From UBA5069 sp964560495 (GTDB lineage Bacteria > Chloroflexota > Anaerolineae > Caldilineales > Caldilineaceae): DNA of 64,000 nucleotides. Position numbers and translations under genes: made by a program. This document shows, piece by piece, positions 17,603-26,800 of the stretch. The stretch's first letter is position 1. Each line of letters opens with the position of its first letter. The stretch is from positions 1 through 64,000 of the forward strand of contig CAZLMM010000030.1 of the NCBI GenBank assembly GCA_964560495.1, given 5' to 3'. The notes under the pieces were generated by a model, which made no database searches, was not told the origin of the DNA, and worked only from the letters and a program-made list of their open reading frames with translations.

Positions 17603-17709
17603 ATAGACAACACAAATAGACTTCGTACATTGCGTAGTCTCTGGTCAACCACGATTGCGCGGTTACGAACCGCACCTACGGTTGTATGATCTTTCTTTGT
17701 CGCGTCTAT
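17603..17709. mobile_element. MITE family B, copy 2
   Basis: This 107-bp element has ends ATAGACAACACAAATAGA and GTCGCGTCTAT, and an inner core shared with 14799-14872. It carries about 35 extra bases, including an inverted GTAGGTGCGGTT-type unit (GGTTACGAACCGCACCTAC). It sits between bestrophin and the reductase gene. Confidence 0.6.
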
Positions 17710-17729
17710 CAGAATCAAGGAAGACAATC

Positions 17730-18335
17730 ATGAAAATCGCAGTATTGGGCGCCAAGATCATCGGCGGTACGCTGGCCCGCAAGTGGGCGCAGGCCGGCCA
17801 CCAGGTGATGTTCGGTGTGCGCAACGTGGACAATCCAGAGACGCTGGCGCTGGCTGGTGAACTGGGCGCGGCTGTGGGTTCAACCGCCGCGGCCATCGCC
17901 TTCGGCCAGGTGGTCGTCTTCGCCATCCCCGGCAACGCCATGCAGGAGACCATCGAGGCCAACGCCTCGGTCCTCAACGGCAAGATCGTGATCGACGCGG
18001 CCAATCGCATGGGCGGCGGGCCGATGAACAGCGCCGCGGCCTTTGCGGCCCATGCGCCCGGCGCGCGGGTCTACCGCGCCTTCAACAGCCTGGGCTGGGA
18101 GAATTTCGACAACCCCATGTTCGGCGACATCCAGGCCGACCTCTTCTACTGCGGGCCGGCGGGCGAAAGTCGGGCTGCTGTGGAAGGGCTGATCCGCGAC
18201 GTGGGGCTGCGGCCCGTGTGCGTGGGCGACATCGGTCAAGTCGGGCTGGTGGACGCCATCGGCTCGCTGTGGTTTGCGCTGGCCTTCGGCCAGGGGATGG
18301 GGCGCAACCTGGCGTTCAAGGCGCTGACGCGCTGA
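17730..18335 (+). CDS. NADPH:F420-reductase-like NAD(P)-binding oxidoreductase
   Basis: This 201-aa protein starts at an ATG behind AAGGAAGA. A Rossmann fold opens with MKIAVLGAKIIGGTLARKW; the second Gly of GxGxxG is Lys (GAKIIG), a slight departure. GVRN after the second strand suggests NADPH preference. VVFAIPGNAM and GKIVIDAANRMGGGP follow the pattern of the F420-dependent NADP reductase-like family (NPD-type). It is probably cytoplasmic. Substrate and use of F420 are not proven by sequence, but several PPOX proteins in this window fit an F420 user. Confidence 0.8.
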   Translation: MKIAVLGAKIIGGTLARKWAQAGHQVMFGVRNVDNPETLALAGELGAAVGSTAAAIAFGQVVVFAIPGNAMQETIEANASVLNGKIVIDAANRMGGGPMNSAAAFAAHAPGARVYRAFNSLGWENFDNPMFGDIQADLFYCGPAGESRAAVEGLIRDVGLRPVCVGDIGQVGLVDAIGSLWFALAFGQGMGRNLAFKALTR

Positions 18336-18341
18336 ACAACT

Positions 18342-18412
18342 GCGTTTGTCCCGCTTGCAGCGTGACCTACATGATCTGCGGGCGCGTTTGTCACGCTTGC
18401 AGCGTGACAAAC
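18342..18412. repeat. Two direct copies of a GTCACGCTTGCAGCGTGAC hairpin repeat
   Basis: GCGTTTGTC(C/A)CGCTTGCAGCGTGAC occurs at 18342-18366 and 18384-18408. Each can fold as GTCACGCT-TGC-AGCGTGAC. The core recurs at 37249-37267. The first copy follows the reductase stop closely and could act as a terminator. Confidence 0.6.
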
Positions 18413-18459
18413 GAACGTAATGTTACTGGTTCTTTCGGAATTCATGTGGTTGATGGGAC

Positions 18460-18524
18460 GTAGGTGCGGTTTCCATACCGCACGTTCTTTATACAAGTGC
18501 GTGCGGTATGGAAACCGCACCTAC
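18460..18524. repeat. Long perfect hairpin of the GTAGGTGCGGTT family
   Basis: GTAGGTGCGGTTTCCATACC begins a stem repeated exactly in inverted form at 18501-18524, with a loop of about 17 bases. Partial family members are seen at 14834, 17670 and 40453. It contains no coding sequence. Confidence 0.7.
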
Positions 18525-18543
18525 CATGATCTTCTCGGTTTTC

Positions 18544-18597
18544 AACCACACGAAATCCTGTTGAGCCATGTTACTTTGAACTCAGGAGTTCTTCATG
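18544..18597. repeat. Composite of two dispersed repeat fragments
   Basis: Bases 18544-18568 match 2075-2099 (AACCACACGA...GTTGAGCCA) with few changes, and 18567-18597 match 12227-12257. The gap from 18336 to 18921 is therefore a mosaic of repeat debris with one transposase fragment. Confidence 0.5.
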
Positions 18598-18628
18598 TAA
18601 CAAAACGCCTAGTTTCAAACGAGCGCCA

Positions 18629-18730
18629 CTATCTCATGTTGCTTGTGTAGCCTTGCTGATGCATTTCCCAGCCATGCAAGCGGCGATATTCACGCCAGTT
18701 TTGTGGTTCTTGCTCTTTCGTGATTTTCAT
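18629..18730 (-). pseudogene. N-terminal fragment of an IS630-family transposase
   Basis: A short frame begins at an ATG preceded by AGGGGGA and reads MKITKEQ...NWREYRRLHGWEMHQQGY before a stop. IS630-type transposases begin in the same way (WREGRRLRAWELHQQGW, the start of their helix-turn-helix). Only about 33 codons remain, and the rest of the element is absent. It lies immediately left of the BREX operon, pointing away from it, and marks past transposition at this boundary. Confidence 0.5.
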
Positions 18731-18824
18731 TCCCCCTTTTACCACTAACCCACGTATCTTCTCAATATCTCGGGGTGCGGACACAATGTATCGTGTTCTC
18801 TGCACATATAGTACAATTGCGCCA

Positions 18825-18836
18825 GTTTCTAGAAAC
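18825..18836. promoter_or_regulatory. Perfect palindrome upstream of brxA
   Basis: GTTTCTAGAAAC is a perfect 12-bp palindrome 86 bases before the brxA start. The region 18790-18830 is AT-rich and may hold the BREX promoter, but no convincing -35/-10 pair could be fixed. A role as operator is only a possibility. Confidence 0.25.
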
Positions 18837-18921
18837 ACCGAATGCCGCCTTCGGTGCCGCCATAGCCAGCTCACCTTCGATCTGGGAAGTCACCCGGATG
18901 AAACGGTGCTTCGAGGGATTC

Positions 18922-19545
18922 GTGGTATCGACGAACACTCCCCAATACAGTATGTCGTTCACTACCGGCGCTCTGCTGAGCCGCCCATGCGTGATCATGG
19001 CTGAATTGTTCGCTGAAATTGGCGACTGGAATCAAGTTCGCGCTACGGTGCTTACAGAGAATCGCCTGCAGATGCGAACAGTCAATGCGTCGCGGCGAAT
19101 CTGTCGCGAGATCATTGCGCGTCTGAAACAACTCACGCTTGCCGAACTTGCGATCGTCCGCAACGGCTCCCAACACGAACAAAATCACATCCTCTGGTTG
19201 GCCGCCTGCAAGCGATATCGCTTCATCTACGATTTTGCCGTAGAGGTCGTGCGCGAGAAATTCCTGGGGCTGGACTTCAAACTTGCCTACGATGACTATG
19301 ATATCTTTTTCAATGGCAAGGCCGAATGGCATCCCGAGGTGAGACGCGTGGCGCCGGCAACGCGTCGCAAGCAACGTCAGCTCCTGTTCAAGATGATGGC
19401 TGAGGCGGAATTGCTGTCGGGCGACCGGCAGATCATGCCAGCTTTGCTGTCCGTCAGCGTGGTAGATGCAATCCGCAACGACAATCCCGCCCACTTTGCG
19501 GTCTTCCCTGTGACTGAACTGGATGTGAAGCAATGGACGCAATAA
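18922..19545 (+). CDS. brxA: BREX protein BrxA (DUF1819)
   Basis: This 207-aa protein fits BrxA: YSMSFTTGALLSRP at the N-terminus, HILWLAACKRYRFIYDFA in the centre and LLFKMMAEAELLSGDRQI near the end. I chose a GTG at 18922, with GAGGGA just upstream, because it gives the usual length (about 200 aa). The frame is open further upstream, but that part does not resemble the family. BrxA is a DNA-binding winged-helix protein of type 1 BREX. It overlaps brxB by 13 bases. Confidence 0.88.
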   Translation: MVSTNTPQYSMSFTTGALLSRPCVIMAELFAEIGDWNQVRATVLTENRLQMRTVNASRRICREIIARLKQLTLAELAIVRNGSQHEQNHILWLAACKRYRFIYDFAVEVVREKFLGLDFKLAYDDYDIFFNGKAEWHPEVRRVAPATRRKQRQLLFKMMAEAELLSGDRQIMPALLSVSVVDAIRNDNPAHFAVFPVTELDVKQWTQ

Positions 19546-20153
19546 ACGACGAGACCAACGCCTTGACGATTCAAGAGCGTTTCACATACCTGCTGCGGCT
19601 GATCTCCAGCCAGCGATTCCTAAAGATGCAAGGACTTGGCAACGAGGCGCCGTTTTTTATCTGTCCATTTGCCGCCAACGAAGCCATCGCGATGGAACGC
19701 ATGGAGCGACAACTCACGAATCGCCTGGAGCAGTTGGGCGTGCGTGTGCTCATGGTGAATCTCTATGATCTGTCAATCGGGTTGCTGCAGAAACGCGGGA
19801 TCTGGGAACGAATTCTTGAAGTCGAAACGGCGGTGACCAAGGATGAATTGAGGGAACTATTGCAGGGCGTGCTCGATCCAGAGCGGCATCTCGTGCCCGC
19901 GATCGCGGAGAAGATGCAAGCGGGTGACTTCGATGTGATGTTTATCAACGGTGTGGGTGACGTGTTTCCCTACATTCGCTCACACAACGTCCTCAACAAC
20001 CTGCAAAGCACGGCCAAGAATCGACCAACTGTCCTGTTCTTCCCAGGCACATACACCCAATCGCCGGAATCTGGCGCCTCGCTGGACCTATTCGGGCGGT
20101 TGCATGACGACAAATACTATCGGGCTTTCAATATCTACCATTGCGAGGCGTAG
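19533..20153 (+). CDS. brxB: BREX protein BrxB (DUF1788)
   Basis: This 206-aa protein shows DUF1788 features: FICPFAANEAIAMERMERQL, VLMVNLYDLSIGLL, DVMFINGVGDVFPYIRSH and RPTVLFFPGTY. BrxB is required in type 1 BREX and probably bridges other subunits. It overlaps the end of brxA and is followed within 6 bases by brxC, so it lies inside one translationally coupled operon. Confidence 0.9.
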   Translation: MDAINDETNALTIQERFTYLLRLISSQRFLKMQGLGNEAPFFICPFAANEAIAMERMERQLTNRLEQLGVRVLMVNLYDLSIGLLQKRGIWERILEVETAVTKDELRELLQGVLDPERHLVPAIAEKMQAGDFDVMFINGVGDVFPYIRSHNVLNNLQSTAKNRPTVLFFPGTYTQSPESGASLDLFGRLHDDKYYRAFNIYHCEA

Positions 20154-20158
20154 CCCCT

Positions 20159-23100
20159 ATGAGCATGTCCGCCATTTTTGCGAGGCCCATCGACCGGCCA
20201 ATCGAAGGCGTCATCAAGGCAGATGATGAAGCCAGCCTGCGCATCGAGGTCGACGAGTATGTGCTGACGAACGAGATTGCCAAACGGCTGGAGGAGTTTC
20301 TTGGCGTCTATACCCGCTACACCGGCGCCAATGGTGTGTGGATTTCGGGCTTTTTTGGCTCTGGCAAATCGCATCTGCTCAAGATGCTGGCGCTCCTCCT
20401 CGAAAACCGTCAGATCGACGGCCAACCGGCTCTGGACTTCTTTCTAGAAAAGGACGAAGTCAAAGGCAACGAAATTCTGCGCGGCGACCTCAAGCGGGCT
20501 GCAGCGATTCCGTCAGCAAGCATCCTTTTCAACATCGATCAGAAGGCCGACGTCATCAGCAAAACGCAGATCGATGCCCTGCTGGCCGTATTCGTCAAGG
20601 TCTTTGACGAGATGTGCGGCTATTATGGCAAGCAGGGCCACATCGCCCAGTTTGAGCGGGATCTGGACAATCGCGGGCAGTATACGACCTTCAGACAGGC
20701 ATATCGAGCCGTGGCCGGTCGCGCCTGGGAAAGCGGCCGCGAACAGGCGCTGCTGGAGGGACACAACATTGCTGCCGCTTATGCCCAGGTTACCGGTGCG
20801 ACGCCGGCCAGCGCCGAGGGCATTCTGGACAGGTATCGCGCCCAGTACAAAATGTCGATCGAAGATTTCGCTGCACAGGTCGATGCCTACATCCAACGGC
20901 AGGGCGGCGACTTTCGCCTGAATTTCTTCGTGGACGAAGTTGGCCAGTACATTGCCGACAATGTCAAGCTGATGACCAATTTGCAGACGATTGCCGAGAG
21001 CCTCGCCACCAAGAGCCGTGGGCGGGCCTGGCTCGTCGTCACGGCGCAGGAGGACATGAACGACGTCATCGGTGAAATGAACAGCCAGAAGGGCAACGAC
21101 TTCTCCAAGATTCAGGCGCGTTTTGCGACGCGCGTGAAGCTAACCAGCGCTGATGTGGCTGACGTGATCCGGCGGCGTCTGCTGCTCAAGAATGATGGCG
21201 GCATCGACGGCCTGACCGATGTGTATGTGCGCGAGCAGAATAACTTCAAGACCCTTTTTGACTTTGCCGATGGCTCCCAGACCTATCGCAACTTCCGCGA
21301 TCGCGATGACTTCATTCACACCTACCCATTCGTTCCCTACCAGTTCCCATTGTTCCAGTCGGCAATCCGCAACTTGTCGCAGCACAACGCCTTCGAAGGT
21401 CGGCATCGCTCCGTGGGCGAACGCTCGATGTTGGCTGTCTTCCAGCAGGTTGCCATCCAGGTGGTCAAAGGGCGCATGGGCGACCTGGCGACTTTCGATC
21501 TCATGTTTGAAGGCATTCGCAGCACCCTGAAGGCGCAGAGCCAAAGCTCGATTCTCACGGCAGAGCGTCACCTGGAAAATTCCTTTGCCGTCAAGGTGCT
21601 GAAAGCGCTCTTTCTGGTGAAATATGTCCGCGAATTCAAGGCGACAGTGCGCAACCTGACCGTGCTGATGCTGCCGGGCTTCGACGCCGACCTGCCGGCG
21701 CTGCGTGCGCGCATCGAAGAGGCGCTCAACCTGCTCGAACAGCAGACCTATATCCAGCGCAACGGTGAGGTGTACGAATATCTCACCGACGAGGAACGCG
21801 ACATCCAGGAGGAGATCAAGAACACGGAAATCGCCGCCGATGCTGTGGTCGACGAACTCGAGAAACTGGTCTTTGATCGGATCATCAAGGATCGCAAAAT
21901 TCGCTACGACGAGAACGCCCAAAATTATCCGTTTGCGCGCAAGATCGACGATCGGCTGATGGGACGCGACTACGAGCTGGCGATTCACCTGATCAGCCCG
22001 TTCCACGAACATTCCGGCGATCAGACCATTCTGCGCGCACAGTCCATGGGACGCGATGAACTATTGGTGATTCTGCCGCCGAATGACCGCTTCCTGCGTG
22101 ACCTGCTCCTGTTCAAGCGCACGGAAAAGTACATTCGCCAGAACATTGCCACGGCGCAGCAGGAATCGGTGCGGCGCATCCTCAGCGATAAACAGGTCGA
22201 GAACGGCGAGCGCCATGAACTGCTGCGCAGGCTCGCCGCAGAACAGGTGGGGCTGGCCATGCTGGTTGTGAACGGCCAGGAGATCGAGATCGGCAGCGCG
22301 GAAGCCCAGACTCGCCTCGTGCGCGGCTTCCACGAACTGCTGGTGCGCACTTACCCCAACCTACGCATGTTGCGCGGCGTCGCCTATAGCGAAAACGACA
22401 TTGGCCGCTATCTGCGCCCAGAGGCGACACTCTACGGCGACGACAGCGCGACCGTCGGCGAGGCTGAGGCGGAGCTGCTCGCCTTCATTCAGGGCAACCA
22501 TCGCAGCGGGCTGCGCACGACACTGCAGGCGCTGGTCAACCGCTTCGAGCGCAAGCCTTACGGCTGGTATCTGGCCGCCATTCAGTGCACATTGGCAAAA
22601 CTGTGCGCCCGCAGCAAGGTGGAACTGCATCGCGATGGCAACCTGCTGGAGAATCAGGCGCTGGAACATGCGCTGCGCAACACGCGGGGGTTCGACAACG
22701 TGGTGCTGAATCCGCAGATCGACTTCACCGCGGGACAGGTGCGCCGCTTGAAGGAGTTCTATGCGGATTTCTTCGATGGGCCGCCAACCGCTGCTGAAGC
22801 CAAGGCGCTGGGCAGAGAAACCGCTGCTGCTTTCCTGGCTCTGCACCAGGAGATCACTCGCTTACAGGGCGAGGCGGCTGCCTTTCCCTTCCTGGCCGCG
22901 TTGGACGCACCGGCAGAACAGGTTCAGGCAGTGACCGGCAAATCCTATGACTTCTATCTCACGGGCCTGACTGAACATGCGGAGAGCCTGTTCGACGCCA
23001 AAGAGAAGGCGCTCGACCCGGTTCGGCGCTTCATGAGCGGCGCACAGAAGCAGATCTATGTGGCGGCCCGAAATTACCTGACAGCACAGGAAGCCAACCG

Positions 23101-23686
23101 CCCTTATGTGGCAGGCGATGAGGCGCAGCAACTGCAGCGGATTTTGGATGACCCGATGTGCTTCACCGGCAACGCGATGACGCGGGCAAAAACGCTGTTT
23201 GACGCATTCCAGGCGAAGGTTGACGCCCGGGTTGCCGAGGAGCGCGCCGTTGCCGCCAACAAGATGGATGAACGTTGGGAGCGGCTGACCGGCATGGCCG
23301 AGTACACCGACCTGACAGAGGCGCAGCAAGCCGAACTCAGACGACCCTTCGACGAGCAAAAGCGGATAATAGAGCGGCAGACGCTGGTCGCCGTCATCCG
23401 CGATACGCTGCGACACTTTGACGACAACGGTTACCGACAGCAACTGTCGACGATGGCGCAGTGGAGCGCGCTGGCGCGACAGCCAGCGCCCGATCCGGAT
23501 ACAGGAAACAATGGCGAGACGCCGACTTGCGCCGAACCCCGCGTGGAATATGTCACGCGCGCCGAGCTGAGCGTTTCCTTCGACAAGGCCTGGCTGGCCG
23601 ACGAAGCGGATGTGGACGCCTATCTGGCGGCGCTGAAGGAGCGCCTGGTGCAGGAGATCAGGCAAGGCAAGCGGGTTCAGGTATAG
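20159..23686 (+). CDS. brxC: BREX P-loop ATPase BrxC
   Basis: This 1175-aa AAA+ ATPase has Walker A GFFGSGKSH (residues 64-72, K70) and a probable Walker B strand FFVDEVGQYI, followed by sensor-type WLVVTAQEDM. The size is normal for BrxC/PglY. The C-terminal half is helical and lacks other recognisable motifs. I chose the ATG at 20159; a TTG at 20141 lies inside brxB. BrxC is thought to work with BrxB and PglZ in the core complex needed for defence and for host methylation. Confidence 0.92.
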   Translation: MSMSAIFARPIDRPIEGVIKADDEASLRIEVDEYVLTNEIAKRLEEFLGVYTRYTGANGVWISGFFGSGKSHLLKMLALLLENRQIDGQPALDFFLEKDEVKGNEILRGDLKRAAAIPSASILFNIDQKADVISKTQIDALLAVFVKVFDEMCGYYGKQGHIAQFERDLDNRGQYTTFRQAYRAVAGRAWESGREQALLEGHNIAAAYAQVTGATPASAEGILDRYRAQYKMSIEDFAAQVDAYIQRQGGDFRLNFFVDEVGQYIADNVKLMTNLQTIAESLATKSRGRAWLVVTAQEDMNDVIGEMNSQKGNDFSKIQARFATRVKLTSADVADVIRRRLLLKNDGGIDGLTDVYVREQNNFKTLFDFADGSQTYRNFRDRDDFIHTYPFVPYQFPLFQSAIRNLSQHNAFEGRHRSVGERSMLAVFQQVAIQVVKGRMGDLATFDLMFEGIRSTLKAQSQSSILTAERHLENSFAVKVLKALFLVKYVREFKATVRNLTVLMLPGFDADLPALRARIEEALNLLEQQTYIQRNGEVYEYLTDEERDIQEEIKNTEIAADAVVDELEKLVFDRIIKDRKIRYDENAQNYPFARKIDDRLMGRDYELAIHLISPFHEHSGDQTILRAQSMGRDELLVILPPNDRFLRDLLLFKRTEKYIRQNIATAQQESVRRILSDKQVENGERHELLRRLAAEQVGLAMLVVNGQEIEIGSAEAQTRLVRGFHELLVRTYPNLRMLRGVAYSENDIGRYLRPEATLYGDDSATVGEAEAELLAFIQGNHRSGLRTTLQALVNRFERKPYGWYLAAIQCTLAKLCARSKVELHRDGNLLENQALEHALRNTRGFDNVVLNPQIDFTAGQVRRLKEFYADFFDGPPTAAEAKALGRETAAAFLALHQEITRLQGEAAAFPFLAALDAPAEQVQAVTGKSYDFYLTGLTEHAESLFDAKEKALDPVRRFMSGAQKQIYVAARNYLTAQEANRPYVAGDEAQQLQRILDDPMCFTGNAMTRAKTLFDAFQAKVDARVAEERAVAANKMDERWERLTGMAEYTDLTEAQQAELRRPFDEQKRIIERQTLVAVIRDTLRHFDDNGYRQQLSTMAQWSALARQPAPDPDTGNNGETPTCAEPRVEYVTRAELSVSFDKAWLADEADVDAYLAALKERLVQEIRQGKRVQV

Positions 23687-23746
23687 GAGTGATACACCCA
23701 CGGCATTCTGTGGATTATTGGTCAGGCCGCGCCAATTGATCAGCCT

Positions 23747-23779
23747 AAGTGACAGTCACCTGGCAGGTGACTGTCACTT
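23747..23779. repeat. Hairpin between brxC and pglX (GTGACAGTCAC family)
   Basis: AAGTGACAGTCACC and GGTGACTGTCACTT form a perfect 14-bp stem with loop TGGCA, followed by AAAT. A near-identical hairpin stands at 45059-45092. It may attenuate or terminate transcription between brxC and pglX, which are 147 bases apart, the largest gap in the core operon apart from the insert region. Confidence 0.65.
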
Positions 23780-23833
23780 AAATCGGGAGGTCGTATTTGG
23801 ACGAGTGCTTTGAAGGATCGGGCAATCAATTCA

Positions 23834-26800
23834 ATGGACACACGCACGCTCGAAAAATTCGCCCGGACCGCTCGGCGCCAGCTTCATGAACAGGTCGCTG
23901 CCAAGATCGAACAGGCGCTGCGCACGGACAGCGCGACGCTGCGCGAGCACAGCAAGGCCGTGCAGAAGCTCAAGCAGGAAATCAAGGACGCATCCAGGGA
24001 CGCGGTGGTGGAACGGGTGGCCTACACCTGGTTCAACCGCTTTTGCGCGCTGCGCTTCATGGATGTCAACCACTACACGCCGGTGGGCGTGGTCTCGCCG
24101 GCAGCAGGGTTCACCCAGCCCGAACTCCTGCAGGAGGCGAAGCAGGGACAGATCGACGACAGCCTGCCGGTGGATCGCCAGCAGGTGCTGGACCTGCTGA
24201 GCGGACGGCTGCCGGCGCGGGCGCCGCAGCAGGAAGCCTATCGCCTGCTGCTGGTGGCCGCGTGCAACGGCTATCACGGCGCCATGCCCTTCCTCTTCGA
24301 GCCGATTGCCGACTACACCGAACTGCTGATGCCCGACGACCTGCTCTCGGAAGGTTCGATCTTGCAAGCGGTGCGGGATGCACTGACCCCCGACGCCTGC
24401 CAGGATGAAGAGGTGATCGGCTGGCTCTACCAGTTCTACATCGCCGAGAAGAAGGAGGCCGTGGACGAGAAGGTCAAGGCGGGCGGCAAGGTGGCGGTGG
24501 ACGAACTGCCGGCCAAGACCTCGCTCTACACGCCCGACTGGATCGTGCGCTTTCTAGTCGAGAATTCCCTGGGCCGCCTCTGGCTGCTCAACCGGCCCCA
24601 GTCGAAGCTGGCAGAGCGGATGCACTACTCCATCCGCCCGGAACAGGCGTTTACGGACTTTGTACGTGTGACTTCGCCGGAAGAACTACGCGTCGCCGAC
24701 AGCGCGGCCGGCTCCGGGCACATGCTGCTCTACGCCTTCGACCTGCTCTACGCCATCTATGAGGAAGAAGGCTACAACCCGCCCGATATTCCGCGGCTGA
24801 TCCTGACCCAGAATCTCTACGGCATGGAGATCGACGAACGGTCGGCGGCGCTGGCGGCCTTTGCGCTGACCATGAAGGCGCGGCGCTATGACCGGCGCTT
24901 TTTGCGGCGGGGCGTGCGACCCAACATCTGCGTGCTGCACAGCGTGCAGTTCACCGAGCCGGAGTTGAGCGGCGCGGCCTGGCTGCGCAAGCTGGGCGCA
25001 AACTTGATCGACCTGCCTGCGCGTGATGCGCTGCTCCACGACCTGGCCGCCGCGGCGCGGCTGAGCAGCGTGGGGTCCCTGCTGCGCCCCCAGTTGACGC
25101 CCGCGCAGATTGAGCGGGTCACGGCGGCCATCGACGAAGGGGACGACCTCTTTACCCAGGGCTTCAACGACCGCGTGCGCGACGCGCTGGCGCAGGTGGC
25201 GTACCTGGCGCGGGGCTATCATGTGGTCGTCGCCAACCCGCCGTATCTGGGCAGTTCGATGAATGATGATCTCAAGGATTTTGCCAGGGACAACTACCCC
25301 GACAGCAAGGCCGACCTGTTCGCCATGTTCATGGAGCGCAACCTGGATCTGGCGACGCACGGCGGGCTGGTCGCCATGATCACCATGCAAAGCTGGATGT
25401 TCCTCTCCTCCTACGAGAAACTGCGCGCCAAACTGCTCGACCAGCAGACGCTGCTGACGATGGCCCATCTCGGCGCCAAAGCCTTCGACAGCATCGGCGG
25501 GGAAGTGGTTTCGACAACCGCCTTTGTAGTGGAGCGGACGCACCGTCCGGACTTCAAGGGCAGCTATGTGCGGCTGGTGGATGGGAACAGCGAAGCCGAA
25601 AAAGAAGCGGCGCTGCGCAACGCACTGGCCTCGCCCCACGCAACTGGCCCCTCGCCCCTCTACCGCGCCTCCGCCACCGACTTCAAGAAGATTCCCGGCG
25701 CGCCGATTGCTTATTGGGTTACCCGGGAAACCCTGACCGCATTTGAAGGCCCCAAACTTGAGGGATTTGCGGTCTCCGCTGGGAGATGTAAAACTCATAA
25801 CGATGAGAAATTTGTCAGGTTTTGTTGGGAAATTGGGATGAACAACGTAGGACCATCAATAAAATGGAAAATGCTCAGCCATGGTGGGGAGTTCAGGCGG
25901 TGGTATGGCAACCGGAATCGCGTATTTGACTGGACCGAAAACGCTCGCAATACCTATTCACAATATGGCGGTCTGAGTCAGTCTCGATACTGGAATACTG
26001 CTGCACTTGCATGGTCTGATATCTCTTCAAAGCCCATTGCTGTTCGCTTGAAGCCAGCAGATTCCGAGAATAGCTCGCTTGCACCAACCTTGATCCCAGT
26101 TACAGAAGCTCATATCTTTCCAATGCTTGGCTATTTGAACTCCAAAAGCGCTAACTGGTTCTTGGCAGCTGTCAATTCCACATTTCATTCAAATCCTGGC
26201 GATGTACTCAAGTTACCATATAGGTTAGTCACCAGCATTGATAGAATAATTGATGAATTGGTGGTCCAATCCAAGAAAGACTGGGACTCCTACGAAACCT
26301 CCTGGGACTTCACCACCCTGCCCCTGCTGCGGCCCGAGCACTGCCGGGCCACGCTGGCCGCTGCCTACGCAAGCCTGCGCGCCCATTGGCAGGCGATGAC
26401 TGACGAGATGCAGCGGCTGGAGGAGGAGAACAACCGCATCTTCATCGACGCCTACGGCCTGCAGGACGAACTCACGCCCGACGTGCCGCTGCACGAGATC
26501 ACGCTCACCTGCAACCCGCACTACCGGTATAGTGGGCAGTTGGCAGGGGAGAGTGGTCAATTGGAAGCGCGGCTGCTGACCGACACGATGCGCGAGTTGA
26601 TCTCCTACGCCGTGGGCTGTATGTTTGGCCGCTATTCGCTGGACAAGCCGGGGCTGATCCTGGCGAATGCGGGCGAGACGGTGGACGATTATGTGTGGAA
26701 GGTTGCGAGGGGCGAGGAGCGAGAGGCGATCACCTTCATGCCCGACCGGGACAATGTGCTGCCCATCCTCGACGGCGATTGGTTTGCCGACGACATCGTG

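Noticed and set aside
24686..25798. 370-codon frame antisense to pglX
   Set aside because: Low-complexity composition, no recognisable domain, lies fully inside a motif-rich gene.
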